A stretch of DNA of 64,000 nucleotides, taken from positions 930,001-994,000 of the forward strand of contig NZ_JACHBQ010000001.1 in assembly GCF_014200405.1 (NCBI RefSeq), read 5' to 3'. The translations under genes and the position numbers were made by a program. The notes under the pieces were generated by a model, which was not told where the DNA came from, made no database searches, and worked only from the letters and a program-made list of their open reading frames with translations. Each line of letters opens with the position of its first letter. The stretch's first letter is position 1. Shown here one piece after another: positions 1-8,295 of this stretch. The DNA comes from Cryobacterium roopkundense. GTDB lineage: Bacteria; Actinomycetota; Actinomycetes; Actinomycetales; Microbacteriaceae.

Positions 1-2
1 GC

Positions 3-479
3 GTGCCCTTCACGAGTGCCTGGCATTCCCCCCTGCAGCGGGCCGCGGAAACTGCCACGATCATTGCCGAACGGCTGCCGGCCCTGGTGTCGGCTCCGTC
101 GCCACTGCTGATGGACTGCATCCCCTCCGGCCGCGCGTCGGAGACCCCTTCTGCCTATGATCCATTCTTCGGATCGGTCACGGAGGAGGAAATCGACGCC
201 GGCCGGGCCCAGATGGAAGACGCCGTCGCCGAGTTCCTGCAGCCGAGGCGCAGCCAGCGGCACGACCTTCTTATCACGCACAACTTCGTGATCGCTTGGT
301 TCGTACGCGAGGTTCTGGGGGCCCCTGACTGGCGCTGGGTCGGCATCAATCAGGCTCATTGCGGCCTCACCGTGCTGCAGCAGAAGCCCGGCCGACCGTG
401 GACGCTCGTGACCCACAACGACCTCGGCCACCTGCCCGTGGAACTGCGCACGGGCCTGCCCGAGCCGCTGCTCTTCTAA
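3..479 (+). CDS. Histidine phosphatase (phosphoglycerate mutase-like) family protein, 5' end cut by window edge
   Basis: The visible 158 codons run to a TAA stop and are open at the left edge, so the start lies outside the window. The visible part has the branch-2 core of the histidine phosphatase superfamily: SPLQRAAETA near residue 9, where the conserved Arg binds phosphate, and LLITHNFVIAWFVREVLG near residue 89, containing the second catalytic His. The N-terminal RHG motif must lie upstream. These enzymes remove phosphate from small molecules or proteins; the substrate cannot be told from sequence. The gene is followed 11 nt later by a convergent acetyltransferase gene. Confidence 0.85.
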   Translation: MPFTSAWHSPLQRAAETATIIAERLPALVSAPSPLLMDCIPSGRASETPSAYDPFFGSVTEEEIDAGRAQMEDAVAEFLQPRRSQRHDLLITHNFVIAWFVREVLGAPDWRWVGINQAHCGLTVLQQKPGRPWTLVTHNDLGHLPVELRTGLPEPLLF

Positions 480-490
480 CGGAGGGCCTC

Positions 491-979
491 TCAGCCGAGG
501 TTCTTGCCGTACCAGTTCGTGGCGTTGGGATTGTCGTTGTATGCGGGGATGCCCTCATAGCCCGAACTGCGGTACAGGCCGGCGGCGACTTCGAGGCTCG
601 CATTCGTGTCGAGCACAGCCTCCCGCGCGCCAAACAGCCCGGCACGGTGTTCGAGCTCGACGAGCAGCAGGCGGCCCCAGCCGCGTCCACGGGCGCGCGG
701 CTGCACCCACAGATGTTTGACCTCGTAGCGCACAGGGTCGGTGTGAGAGTCGGCGGGGGAGTGCTCGAGGCGACGGATGCCGCCGCAGCCGCACGGATCG
801 GCCGGGTCGCCCAGCAGCAGGAACACGCCGCGTGGCGGTACGAACTGTTCCTCAGACGGAAAAGTGGGCCGATACGTACCCTGGGCGGCGGGGAAAGACA
901 GCTCGCGGTCGGCGAAGTACTCGGTGAGCAGCGCGAGGGCCCGGGGGTCGGAGACCGAAACGTCTGTGAATTCTGGCAT
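491..979 (-). CDS. GNAT family N-acetyltransferase
   Basis: A 162-residue protein with the GNAT fold. The acetyl-CoA pyrophosphate-binding loop (motif A) is RARGRGWGRLLLVELE near residues 95-110, preceded by the beta-4 strand KHLWVQP. The C-terminal part, ASLEVAAGLYRSSGYEGI, is the usual alpha-4/beta-6/beta-7 region. It transfers an acetyl group to an amine, but the acceptor is not evident. The start is chosen because a TAGCCT hexamer ends six bases before this ATG on the reverse strand, the leaderless spacing seen across the window. It is divergent from dapB, with 56 bp between the two starts. Confidence 0.85.
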   Translation of the reverse strand: MPEFTDVSVSDPRALALLTEYFADRELSFPAAQGTYRPTFPSEEQFVPPRGVFLLLGDPADPCGCGGIRRLEHSPADSHTDPVRYEVKHLWVQPRARGRGWGRLLLVELEHRAGLFGAREAVLDTNASLEVAAGLYRSSGYEGIPAYNDNPNATNWYGKNLG

Positions 980-1035
980 GGCTCAAGGCTACGGGGCCGG
1001 GCGGGCACCCCTGCGCGGCTTGGTAGATTGGCAGT

Positions 1036-1791
1036 ATGACAACGAGGGTGGCCGTAATCGGCGCAACGGGCAAAATGGGCCGCTTGGTCTGCGGTCTCAT
1101 CGAGCAGACCGAGGGCTACGAGCTCGTGGCGCGGATGGGTTCGAGTAGCAGCCTCGACGAGATGATCGGGGCGGATGTCGCGGTCGACCTCACCCGCCCG
1201 GGCGTCAGCCAGAGCGTGGTCGACTTCGCCATCGACCACGGACTCCGCGTGCTTGTGGGAACGTCGGGGTGGTCGCAGGACCGTATCGGCTCACTCGCCC
1301 ATCGCCTCGGCGACCGTGACGACGTGGGCGTCGTCATCATTCCCAACTTCTCCATCGGGTCGGTGCTAGCTACAGCGTTCTCCGCTCTCGCCGCCCGGTT
1401 CTACGACTCGATCGAGATCGTCGAGGCGCACCAGGCCGGAAAGGTCGACTCGCCCTCCGGCACCGCCGTGCGCACCGCCGAGCTCATCGGCAAGGCCCGC
1501 GTCGCACGCGGCCCGGTCTCAGCGCCGCACACCGACCAACGGGCCCGCGGCCAGCAGGTCTCCAACGTTCCCGTGCACAGCCTGCGCCTTGAGGGGCTGC
1601 TCGCCCGCCAGGACGTGTTCCTGGGCGGTATCGGCGAAACGCTCACCATCAGCCACAACACTCTCTCGCCGGAGGCGTACACGCAGGGCATTTTGCTCTC
1701 GCTCGCAGCCACCCGAGAGGCCCGCGGGGTGACAGTGGGGCTCGACCAGATCGTCGACCTCGGGCTGAGCCTGCCGGGAGCGGCAGCATGA
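1036..1791 (+). CDS. dapB: 4-hydroxy-tetrahydrodipicolinate reductase
   Basis: This 251-residue enzyme reduces the product of DapA with NAD(P)H in the diaminopimelate/lysine pathway. The N-terminal Rossmann motif is VIGATGKMGR near residues 7-16. The signature block near residues 136-148 reads EAHQAGKVDSPSGTA, holding the catalytic His and Lys; the second His of the usual HH pair is Gln here. The length is normal for the family. A TAGATT hexamer at 1024-1029 ends six bases before the ATG, so the mRNA is probably leaderless. The downstream membrane protein gene overlaps the stop by four bases (ATGA), indicating translational coupling. Confidence 0.96.
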   Translation: MTTRVAVIGATGKMGRLVCGLIEQTEGYELVARMGSSSSLDEMIGADVAVDLTRPGVSQSVVDFAIDHGLRVLVGTSGWSQDRIGSLAHRLGDRDDVGVVIIPNFSIGSVLATAFSALAARFYDSIEIVEAHQAGKVDSPSGTAVRTAELIGKARVARGPVSAPHTDQRARGQQVSNVPVHSLRLEGLLARQDVFLGGIGETLTISHNTLSPEAYTQGILLSLAATREARGVTVGLDQIVDLGLSLPGAAA

Positions 1792-2231
1792 AGGGCCGCA
1801 TCGCTGTTGGTTTCATGTCCCTGCTGCTCGTGCTTTACCTCGTGCTCATGGGCTGGCGAGCCGTTCTGTTCATCCAAAGCGGAGAGCCCGTCGGGATCGT
1901 CATTGGCGTGGCGTTGCTCGTGCTGCCCCTCATTGGCTTCTGGGCGCTCATCCGTGAGATCACGTTCGGCATCCGCTCGGAGCGCCTCGTACGCCTGCTC
2001 GAGGCCCAGGGCGGCCTGCCCGTGGATGACCTGCCCCGGCGTCCGAGCGGACGGCCGTTCCGCGAGGCAGCGGATGCGGAGTTTCCCGTGTACCAGGCCG
2101 AAGCCGACGCTGAGCCCGAGAACTGGCGCGTCTGGCTGCGTCTGGGCCTCGCCTACGACGCCTCCGGCGATCGCAAGCGCGCCCGAGGCGCGATCCGCCG
2201 GGCGATCACGCTCGAGCGCCCCCCCCGCTAG
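1788..2231 (+). CDS. Small membrane protein with a cytoplasmic TPR-like tail
   Basis: A 147-residue protein of unknown function. Two hydrophobic segments, near residues 5-28 and 37-54, should span the membrane. The C-terminal half has the tetratricopeptide-like stretch WRVWLRLGLAYDASGDRKRA near residues 114-133, suggesting a protein-binding cytoplasmic tail. Its ATG overlaps the dapB stop codon, so it is co-translated with dapB. The last codons sit in a run of eight C residues (2219-2226) just before the stop; slippage there would change only the final few residues. Confidence 0.7.
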   Translation: MKGRIAVGFMSLLLVLYLVLMGWRAVLFIQSGEPVGIVIGVALLVLPLIGFWALIREITFGIRSERLVRLLEAQGGLPVDDLPRRPSGRPFREAADAEFPVYQAEADAEPENWRVWLRLGLAYDASGDRKRARGAIRRAITLERPPR

Positions 2232-2283
2232 CACCATCCCACGATGGCGCGAAGCGCTAGGTCAGCTCGAGACGTTCGTGCCA

Positions 2284-2315
2284 CGCCCCTCGACAAGGGG
2301 GATTGGCGAGGGGCG
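2284..2315. terminator. Stem-loop between convergent genes
   Basis: Perfect 9-bp arms CGCCCCTCG (2284-2292) and CGAGGGGCG (2307-2315) enclose a 14-nt loop. It lies between the converging dapB operon and the epimerase gene and could terminate both. There is no T-tract, so Rho-independent function is uncertain. Confidence 0.45.
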
Positions 2316-2326
2316 GGCGGGACGAC

Positions 2327-3217
2327 CTATGGCTGGCGGAGCATCCAGTCGATTGCGGTCGCTGGCGTCGGGTGCATGAAGATGAAACCGTCGTCTGTGA
2401 GGCGCTGTGAGCTCACGTTCTGGTCGGCGAGGAGCAGCTGTCGGGCGGCATCCTGAAGCAGCAGCGTGAGCACCTTCTCCGGTACGGGAATCTTGAACGG
2501 GCGGTGCAGGGCCCGGGCGAGCAGCCGCATGATCGCGTTCGCGGTGGCCGGCGTGGGACCCACGAGGTTCACAGGGCCGGACAGCTCCGACGTGAGCAGG
2601 TGCACAATGGCCGCGGCCTCGTCGTGCAAGCTCACCCAGGCCCAGTGCTGCCGGCCGGTGCCTAGCGGGCCTGAGAGCCCGAGCCGCGTGATGGGTAGCA
2701 GGGGCTTGAGGGCGCCCCCCTTGGCGAGCACGAGTCCCGTGCGCAACATGACGACGCGGGTTCCCTCTGGCGCACGGGTGGCCTCGCGTTCCCACGCGAC
2801 CACGACGTCGGCTAGAAAGTCCGATCCTGCCGTCGCTGCTTCGTCCACACGCTCGCCCGGCCGGTTGCCGTACACGCCCACGGCGGACCCGTTGAGCAAA
2901 ACCGCCGGTGGGGTCGAGGTGTGGCGCATGGCATCCGTCAGCGTGCGGGTCGCTTGAACCCTGGACCGCAGAATCTCTTGGCGGTGCCGGGGAGTCCACG
3001 GCAGGCGCGCCAGTGAGGCCCCGGAGAGGTTGACGACAGCGTCGACGCCGTCGAGGGCCGCCGGATCAAGTGACAGTGCTGCCGGATCCCACTGGATCTC
3101 GTGGGGGCCGGTGGGCGCTCGACGGACCAGGCGCACCACGTCGTGGCCGGCGACGCCGAGTTGAAGCGACAACTCGCTGCCGATCAGCCCGGACGCCCCC
3201 GAAATCAGTACGCGCAT
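2327..3217 (-). CDS. TIGR01777 family NAD(P)-dependent epimerase (YfcH-like)
   Basis: A 296-residue extended short-chain dehydrogenase. The dinucleotide-binding glycine motif is SGASGLIGSEL at residues 6-16, and VVNLSGASLARLPW near residue 61 is typical of the TIGR01777 subfamily. The C-terminal ~50 residues, ending in the DDGFIFMHP block, match the DUF1731 tail seen in this subfamily. The physiological substrate is unknown; homologues are called nucleoside-diphosphate-sugar epimerases or cell-division inhibitor SulA-like only by distant similarity. It starts 6 nt downstream of the osmC stop, so the two genes probably share a transcript. Confidence 0.88.
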   Translation of the reverse strand: MRVLISGASGLIGSELSLQLGVAGHDVVRLVRRAPTGPHEIQWDPAALSLDPAALDGVDAVVNLSGASLARLPWTPRHRQEILRSRVQATRTLTDAMRHTSTPPAVLLNGSAVGVYGNRPGERVDEAATAGSDFLADVVVAWEREATRAPEGTRVVMLRTGLVLAKGGALKPLLPITRLGLSGPLGTGRQHWAWVSLHDEAAAIVHLLTSELSGPVNLVGPTPATANAIMRLLARALHRPFKIPVPEKVLTLLLQDAARQLLLADQNVSSQRLTDDGFIFMHPTPATAIDWMLRQP

Positions 3218-3223
3218 CGGCGG

Positions 3224-3655
3224 CTAGGCCAATTCGGCTTCGATCGTGATGGGAATACCGGTGAGTGCCTTCGAAATGGGGCAGTTGACCTTGGCGTCCT
3301 GCGCGAAGGCCTGGAATTCTTCTTCAGTGAGGCCGGGAATCTTCGCGCTGACGAGCAAGTGGCTGCCGATGACGCCCTTGCCGGCGGCGAACGTGACCGC
3401 CGCGGTGGTTTGGATGTTCGTGGGTGTGTGTCCTGCGGTGGCGAGGGCGTTCGCCAGGGCCATGGAGTAGCACGACGCGTGTGCGGCTCCGAGCAGTTCT
3501 TCGGGGTTGGTCGTGTTGGCGACGCCTTCGGAGCGCGCCTTCCAGTTCACCGCGAACTCTGCGGTGTGGGAGGAATCGAGCGTGACGGTTCCGCTTCCGG
3601 CTGCAAGCGTGCCGGTCCAGACGGTGGTTGCTTCACTGGTGAGCGTCGTGGGCAT
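3224..3655 (-). CDS. OsmC/Ohr family peroxidase
   Basis: This 143-residue protein carries the two redox cysteines of the OsmC family: one in NPEELLGAAHASCYSMAL (residues 50-67) and one in KVNCPISKAL near residue 126. Such proteins reduce organic hydroperoxides with cytoplasmic thiols. The start is supported by a strong AGGAGGTAAC ribosome-binding site just upstream on the reverse strand. The length is normal. A 14-bp palindrome (3672-3685) sits at the predicted transcription start and may be the operator. OsmC and OhrA cannot be firmly separated by eye; an OsmC-type assignment is more likely. Confidence 0.92.
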   Translation of the reverse strand: MPTTLTSEATTVWTGTLAAGSGTVTLDSSHTAEFAVNWKARSEGVANTTNPEELLGAAHASCYSMALANALATAGHTPTNIQTTAAVTFAAGKGVIGSHLLVSAKIPGLTEEEFQAFAQDAKVNCPISKALTGIPITIEAELA

Positions 3656-3671
3656 TGTGTTACCTCCTGAA

Positions 3672-3685
3672 GGTGGAATTCCACC
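3672..3685 (-). promoter_or_regulatory. Palindromic candidate operator of the OsmC gene
   Basis: GGTGGAATTCCACC is a perfect 14-bp palindrome. On the reverse strand a TAGGGT hexamer (3688-3683), a weak -10, overlaps its left edge and the ribosome-binding site follows, so the palindrome would cover the transcription start. No good -35 was found. The cognate regulator is unknown. Confidence 0.45.
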
Positions 3686-3744
3686 CTACCCGTCGCGGTC
3701 GCCTGCAGCGCAAGTGCTGTCTGGGAAAACCCTGAGCGTGGACC

Positions 3745-4203
3745 CTACGCGCCGGTCACTTTCGCACGCACCAAAAGCAGGTAGATCTGGCATCCGAGGC
3801 AGTAGTCGAACACGGCGTTCAGGAAGGCGGCCACGAAGGCGGCCGCGGCGGCAACCCCCACCGCTTCGGGCACGCCCAGGAGCCCGAGAACGACCCCGAC
3901 GAGGGTGACGGCCAGCCCGACAGCTTGGGCGAAAGTGGGTGGTGCCGCGTTCTCCAACTCACGGGGTGGTTCGAGCCGTGGGCGCACGAACTTCTTGAAC
4001 AACACACCGTAGGGGTGGCGACCTGCGCCGGCCAGCGCGCCCCAAGCGAAGAGCGCTGTGATCACGATCAGCAACGCCAGCGCGGCAGTCGATGCCCCGA
4101 CAAGGGAGAGAAAGACTGTCACGAGCAGAAGAACGGCCGTGATCGCAGCCCCGAATCGCGGACCCCGAGGGTCGATCTCCGGCCGGGCTGTTCGGTCAGA
4201 CAT
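3745..4203 (-). CDS. DUF4395 membrane protein
   Basis: A 152-residue protein with an Arg-rich N-terminus (MSDRTARPEIDPRGPRFG) followed by two hydrophobic helices near residues 19-57, and another hydrophobic pair near residues 95-130. It ends in DYCLGCQIYLLLVRAK, with the CLGC cysteine pair typical of DUF4395. Its ATG overlaps the end of the thioredoxin-like gene by 8 bp. The fixed pairing of DUF4395 with a CxxC thioredoxin suggests a membrane thiol-redox unit; this is inference from context and the cysteine pair. Confidence 0.85.
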   Translation of the reverse strand: MSDRTARPEIDPRGPRFGAAITAVLLLVTVFLSLVGASTAALALLIVITALFAWGALAGAGRHPYGVLFKKFVRPRLEPPRELENAAPPTFAQAVGLAVTLVGVVLGLLGVPEAVGVAAAAAFVAAFLNAVFDYCLGCQIYLLLVRAKVTGA

Positions 4204-4627
4204 GGCTGCCCACCAACTCGTCGAGGTGACGGTGGATGTCGGCAGGGACGGGCACGCCGCCGACGCGAGCGCGAACTCGGCCACCGGCGTCGAGGATGAG
4301 GGTGGTGGGCGTCTGCATGACCGCGAAACGACTCGCCAGGTCGGCGCGGTGCGACACGTCCACTTCGAGGTGCACCACGCCCGGGCGTTCGCCGGCGGCC
4401 GTGGCGAGCAGTCGTTTGGTTCCGGGGCAACGGGCGCACCACGGGGTGGAAAACTGCACGAGGGTCGCCTGGGTGCCGAACGGCACCTGGCTCCCGACAT
4501 CCGTTGCCGTGATTACGTCTCCGGCAACCAGGGAAACCCGGCCCTGGCGGCTGCGCCAGGTAAGGCCGAGCGCGGTCGCGACGGCGACGAGGCCCAGCAG
4601 GAGGGCGAGCGCGACGAGAGGATCCAT
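4196..4627 (-). CDS. Membrane-anchored thioredoxin-like protein
   Basis: A 143-residue protein. Residues 4-24 form one hydrophobic signal-anchor helix. A thioredoxin domain follows, with the active site TPWCARCPGTKRLL near residue 61 and the cis-Pro region MQTPTTLILDAGG near residue 106. The CARC pair replaces the CGPC of housekeeping thioredoxin. It probably acts at the membrane together with the DUF4395 protein encoded by the overlapping downstream gene. On the reverse strand TAAAGT (4639-4634) ends six bases before the ATG, so the transcript is probably leaderless. Confidence 0.88.
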   Translation of the reverse strand: MDPLVALALLLGLVAVATALGLTWRSRQGRVSLVAGDVITATDVGSQVPFGTQATLVQFSTPWCARCPGTKRLLATAAGERPGVVHLEVDVSHRADLASRFAVMQTPTTLILDAGGRVRARVGGVPVPADIHRHLDELVGSHV

Positions 4628-4718
4628 GCCGTAACTTTACGCGGGGCGAACCCCGTTCGAGGCACTGTGACGACACGTTACGTCGCCGCGCGTGAAATGC
4701 CAGACTACAATTCAGACC

Positions 4719-5456
4719 GTGCCTGAAATCGAATTCCGTTCCGAAATGACCGTCGAGTTGGTGCGTTCGAGCGCCCACGATTCCGACGTGTTGTTTGCCG
4801 CCCGCGTGTCCACCCTCGGAGAGCAGACCCTCGAAACGAGCCAGCTCGACGGCGCGGAGACCGAGGCGGACGAGAAGCGCAGCAGCGGCCTCATCAACTA
4901 CCTCATGCGCGACCGTCACGGGTCGCCGTTCGAGCACAACTCCATGACGTTCTACGTGCGCGCCCCCATCTTCGTGTTCCGGGAATTCATGCGTCACCGC
5001 ATCGCCTCCTACAACGAGGAATCGGGTCGCTACCGGGAGCTCAACCCGGTGTTCTACGTTCCCTCCAACGAGCGAAACCTCGTGCAGGTCGGCAAGGCAG
5101 GCGCCTACGACTTCCTGCCCGGCACCGCGGAGCAGACCGCCCTCGTGCAGCAGCAGACCCGCGCGGCCGCCGTGCACTCCTACGAGGCCTACCAGCGGAT
5201 GCTCGAGGCCGGCGTCGCCCGTGAGGTCGCGCGCATCGTGCTTCCGCTCAACATCTATTCCTCGATGTACGTCACCCTCAACGCCCGGTCGCTCATGAAC
5301 TTCCTCAGCCTGCGCACCAAGCGTGAGGGGTCGGTCTTCCCGTCCTTCCCGCAGCGCGAGATCGAAATGTGCGCGGAGCAAATGGAGAATCACTTCGCCG
5401 AGCTGATGCCCCTCACCTACGCCGCGTTCAACAAGAACGGCCGTGTCGCGCCGTAA
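4719..5456 (+). CDS. thyX: Flavin-dependent thymidylate synthase
   Basis: ThyX makes dTMP from dUMP with methylene-tetrahydrofolate and FAD/NADPH. The signature RHRIASYNEESGRY matches the ThyX motif RHRxxSxNExSxRY. Tight LNARSLMNFLSLR near the end is the usual C-terminal substrate-binding region. The GTG at 4719 is preferred over an upstream in-frame GTG at 4692 because TACAAT (4706-4711) ends seven bases before it, which would put the transcription start on the codon. From this start the protein is 245 residues, normal for the family. It lies just upstream of dapA, a common actinobacterial order. Confidence 0.95.
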   Translation: MPEIEFRSEMTVELVRSSAHDSDVLFAARVSTLGEQTLETSQLDGAETEADEKRSSGLINYLMRDRHGSPFEHNSMTFYVRAPIFVFREFMRHRIASYNEESGRYRELNPVFYVPSNERNLVQVGKAGAYDFLPGTAEQTALVQQQTRAAAVHSYEAYQRMLEAGVAREVARIVLPLNIYSSMYVTLNARSLMNFLSLRTKREGSVFPSFPQREIEMCAEQMENHFAELMPLTYAAFNKNGRVAP

Positions 5457-5507
5457 CGTGGTTTCACAGGGGGCCGGCGGGCGCTGGCAGGCGCTAGCCT
5501 GTATTTC

Positions 5508-6485
5508 GTGAGCTCTTCAACGAATCCCTTTGGCCAGGTGCTAGTCGCCCTCGTCACCCCTTTCACGTTCGACGGCGAAGTGGACTGGGCCGGGGTGGAG
5601 AAGCACATCGATGATGTGATCAACGCCGGCGCCGACGGCATCGTGGTCACCGGAACCACTGGAGAGACCAGCACCCTCACCGACCCAGAGAAGATCCGGC
5701 TCGTCGAGGTGGGCAAGTCAGTGGCGGCCGGGCGCGCCAAGATCATCACGGGTGGTGGGTCCAATGAGACGGCCCACGCCATGCAGCTCGCGCGCCAGAG
5801 CGAGAAGGCCGGCGCCGACGGCAACATGATCGTCACGCCGTACTACAACAAGCCCACACAGGCGGGCATCCTCACCCATTTCCGCATGATCGCTGACGCC
5901 ACAGACCTTCCGGTGATCCTCTACGACATCCCCGGACGCACCGGCGTGCCGATCGCCTACGAGACGATCCTGCGTGCCGCCAAGCACCCCAACATCCTGG
6001 CCGTCAAGGACGCCAAGGGCGACTTCGCCCAGGTCAGCCGGGTGCTCAACCAGACCGACCTGATGTATTTCTCCGGCGACGACGTAAACGTGCTGCCGCA
6101 CCTGTCGATCGGCGCGACCGGCCTCATCGGCGTCACCGGCAACATCACAGCCACGCCGTATCGCCAGATGGTGGACGCGGTCAACGCGGGGGACTTGAAG
6201 ACGGCGACCGCTGCCCACATGCAGTTGGAGCCGCTCGTGCGTGCCGTGATGACCCACGTTCCCGGCACCGTCGCGGTCAAGTACATCCTGCACGGGCTGC
6301 GCCGCATCGGCAGTCCCCGTGTGCGCCTGCCGCTGGTGGGGCCCGAGGAATCCGAGGCCGCGCAGATCGAAGCTGAACTGGACCTCGTGAAAAACATTCC
6401 CGGAGTAGACTTCAGCAACTTTCGCCCCGATCGAAATGCGGCTGCCGGAGGCTCGTTGCCCAAGGTCGCCGGCACCACGCGGTAG
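5508..6485 (+). CDS. dapA: 4-hydroxy-tetrahydrodipicolinate synthase
   Basis: A 325-residue class I aldolase that condenses pyruvate with aspartate semialdehyde, the first committed lysine/diaminopimelate step. Visible motifs are VTGTTGETSTL (residues 46-56), the catalytic tyrosine in TPYYNKPTQAG, and the Schiff-base lysine in LAVKDAKGDF near residue 167. The GTG start is supported by TAGCCT at 5495-5500, seven bases upstream, giving a leaderless transcript. The product feeds DapB, encoded upstream, and ultimately DapF, encoded at 22 kb. Confidence 0.97.
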   Translation: MSSSTNPFGQVLVALVTPFTFDGEVDWAGVEKHIDDVINAGADGIVVTGTTGETSTLTDPEKIRLVEVGKSVAAGRAKIITGGGSNETAHAMQLARQSEKAGADGNMIVTPYYNKPTQAGILTHFRMIADATDLPVILYDIPGRTGVPIAYETILRAAKHPNILAVKDAKGDFAQVSRVLNQTDLMYFSGDDVNVLPHLSIGATGLIGVTGNITATPYRQMVDAVNAGDLKTATAAHMQLEPLVRAVMTHVPGTVAVKYILHGLRRIGSPRVRLPLVGPEESEAAQIEAELDLVKNIPGVDFSNFRPDRNAAAGGSLPKVAGTTR

Positions 6486-6517
6486 GCGCGAGCCACAGCG
6501 TGTGAGAAGGAGGGACC

Positions 6518-8194
6518 GTGCCGAAGGTCATTCGTACCCCACCGGAACTTCCGCCTGGCACCCTGCGCGTGACTCCCATCGGGGGTCTGGGCGAAATCGG
6601 CCGAAACATGACGTGTTTCGAGTTCGAGGGCAAGATCCTGATTGTGGACTGCGGGGTGCTGTTCCCCGAGGAACGCCAGCCGGGCGTCGACTTGATCCTT
6701 CCCGATTTCAGCCCGATCGTGAACCGACTCGACGATGTCGTGGGCGTGATGCTCACGCACGGACACGAGGACCACATCGGGGCCGTGCCCTATCTGCTGA
6801 GACTTCGGGCAGACATCCCCGTGATCGGGTCGCGGCTCACGCTTGCGCTTACGCAGGCGAAACTCCAGGAACACGGCATTGTGCCGGTGACCATTCTGGT
6901 CGCCGAGGGCGACCACGAACAGGTCGGGCCGTTCGCCCTCGAATTCATTTCCGTGAACCACTCCATTCCGGATTCGCTTGCCGTGGCCATCACGACTCCC
7001 GGTGGCACCGTGTTGCACACGGGAGATTTCAAGCTGGATCAGCTGCCGCTCGACGGCCGGCTCACCGACCTCGCGGAGTTCGGCCGGCTCGGGCGGGAAG
7101 GCATCGACCTGCTGCTCGTTGACTCCACGAACGCGGACGTTCCGGGTTTCACCCCGCACGAACGCGCCATCCGCCCGGTGCTGGACCACGTGATCCGTCG
7201 GGCGCCGCGTCGAGTCATCGTGGCGAGCTTCTCCAGTCATGTGCACCGTGTGCAGCAGGTGCTTGATTCTGCCGGCGACAACGGTCGGCGGGTGACCTTT
7301 CTGGGGCGGTCGATGGTACGCAATATGGGGATCGCCATCCGACTGGGCTATCTGCACCCCCCGGAGGGCGTGCTCGTCGACTTCAAACGCTCCGGCGGCA
7401 TTCCCGGCAACGAGATGGTCTACATGACGACAGGGTCTCAGGGCGAGCCGATGGCCGTTTTGAGCCGGATGGTCAGCCGGGAGCACGAGATTGTCGTCGG
7501 ACCCGGGGACACCGTCATCATGGCGTCCAGCCTCATTCCGGGCAACGAGAGCGCGATTTACCGCATCATCGACGGGCTGACCAAACTCGGTGCGCATGTC
7601 GTGCACAAGGGAAATGCTCTAGTGCACGTGTCCGGGCACGCGTCGGCCGGATCGTTGCTCTTCGTCTACAACATCGCAAAACCCCGCAATGTGTTGCCCG
7701 TGCACGGCGAATTCAGGCACCTGTCCGCCAACGCGGAGCTCGCAATTGAGACGGGTGTTCCGGCCGAGAATGTGTTCATCGGGGAAGACGGCATTGTGCT
7801 GGACATTCGAAATGGCCGCGTGACTCAGGTCGGCCAGCTCGACATCGGGTACGTCTTCGTGGACGGCTCGACCGTGGGCGAGATCACAGAGGCCGATCTG
7901 AAAGACCGCCGTATCCTCGCCCAGGAGGGCTTCATCTCGGTGATCGTCGTCGTGGAGGTCGCCACCGGGGTCGTGCTCGTGGGGCCGGAGATCCACGCCA
8001 AGGGCTTCGCCGAGGACGACTCGGTCTTCGACGAGGTGAAGCCCCTGATCATCGCGGCCCTGGCCGAAGCCGCCCGCAATGATGTGCGCGACATGCACGC
8101 GCTGTCACAGATCGTGCGCCGCGTCGTCGGGCGATGGGTCAGCTCCACCTTCCACCGCCAGCCGATGATCGTTCCCCTCGTCATCGAGGCCTGA
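6518..8194 (+). CDS. rnj: Ribonuclease J
   Basis: A 558-residue metallo-beta-lactamase/beta-CASP RNase with 5'-3' exonuclease and endonuclease activity in RNA maturation and decay. The zinc motif LTHGHEDHIGAVP lies near residues 78-90. Other metal-binding motifs are HTGDFK near residue 167 and HVSGHAS near residue 370. The C-terminal ~100 residues form the RNase J-specific domain. The GTG start has a strong AAGGAGGG ribosome-binding site, so unlike many neighbours it is leadered. dapA-rnj is a conserved actinobacterial pair. Confidence 0.96.
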   Translation: MPKVIRTPPELPPGTLRVTPIGGLGEIGRNMTCFEFEGKILIVDCGVLFPEERQPGVDLILPDFSPIVNRLDDVVGVMLTHGHEDHIGAVPYLLRLRADIPVIGSRLTLALTQAKLQEHGIVPVTILVAEGDHEQVGPFALEFISVNHSIPDSLAVAITTPGGTVLHTGDFKLDQLPLDGRLTDLAEFGRLGREGIDLLLVDSTNADVPGFTPHERAIRPVLDHVIRRAPRRVIVASFSSHVHRVQQVLDSAGDNGRRVTFLGRSMVRNMGIAIRLGYLHPPEGVLVDFKRSGGIPGNEMVYMTTGSQGEPMAVLSRMVSREHEIVVGPGDTVIMASSLIPGNESAIYRIIDGLTKLGAHVVHKGNALVHVSGHASAGSLLFVYNIAKPRNVLPVHGEFRHLSANAELAIETGVPAENVFIGEDGIVLDIRNGRVTQVGQLDIGYVFVDGSTVGEITEADLKDRRILAQEGFISVIVVVEVATGVVLVGPEIHAKGFAEDDSVFDEVKPLIIAALAEAARNDVRDMHALSQIVRRVVGRWVSSTFHRQPMIVPLVIEA

Positions 8195-8295
8195 ATCACG
8201 GGCGGCCGCCGTGGCCCCTGTCGGGGGACGCGGCTTTCCCGCTACGATCGGGGCAGCTGTCGACTATCGAAGGTCGACCGATTTCGGGGGCATCG

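Noticed and set aside
5957..7606. Long reverse-strand frame opposite dapA and rnj
   Set aside because: Rich in His, Arg and Asp in a pattern typical of shadow frames; dapA and rnj are certain.
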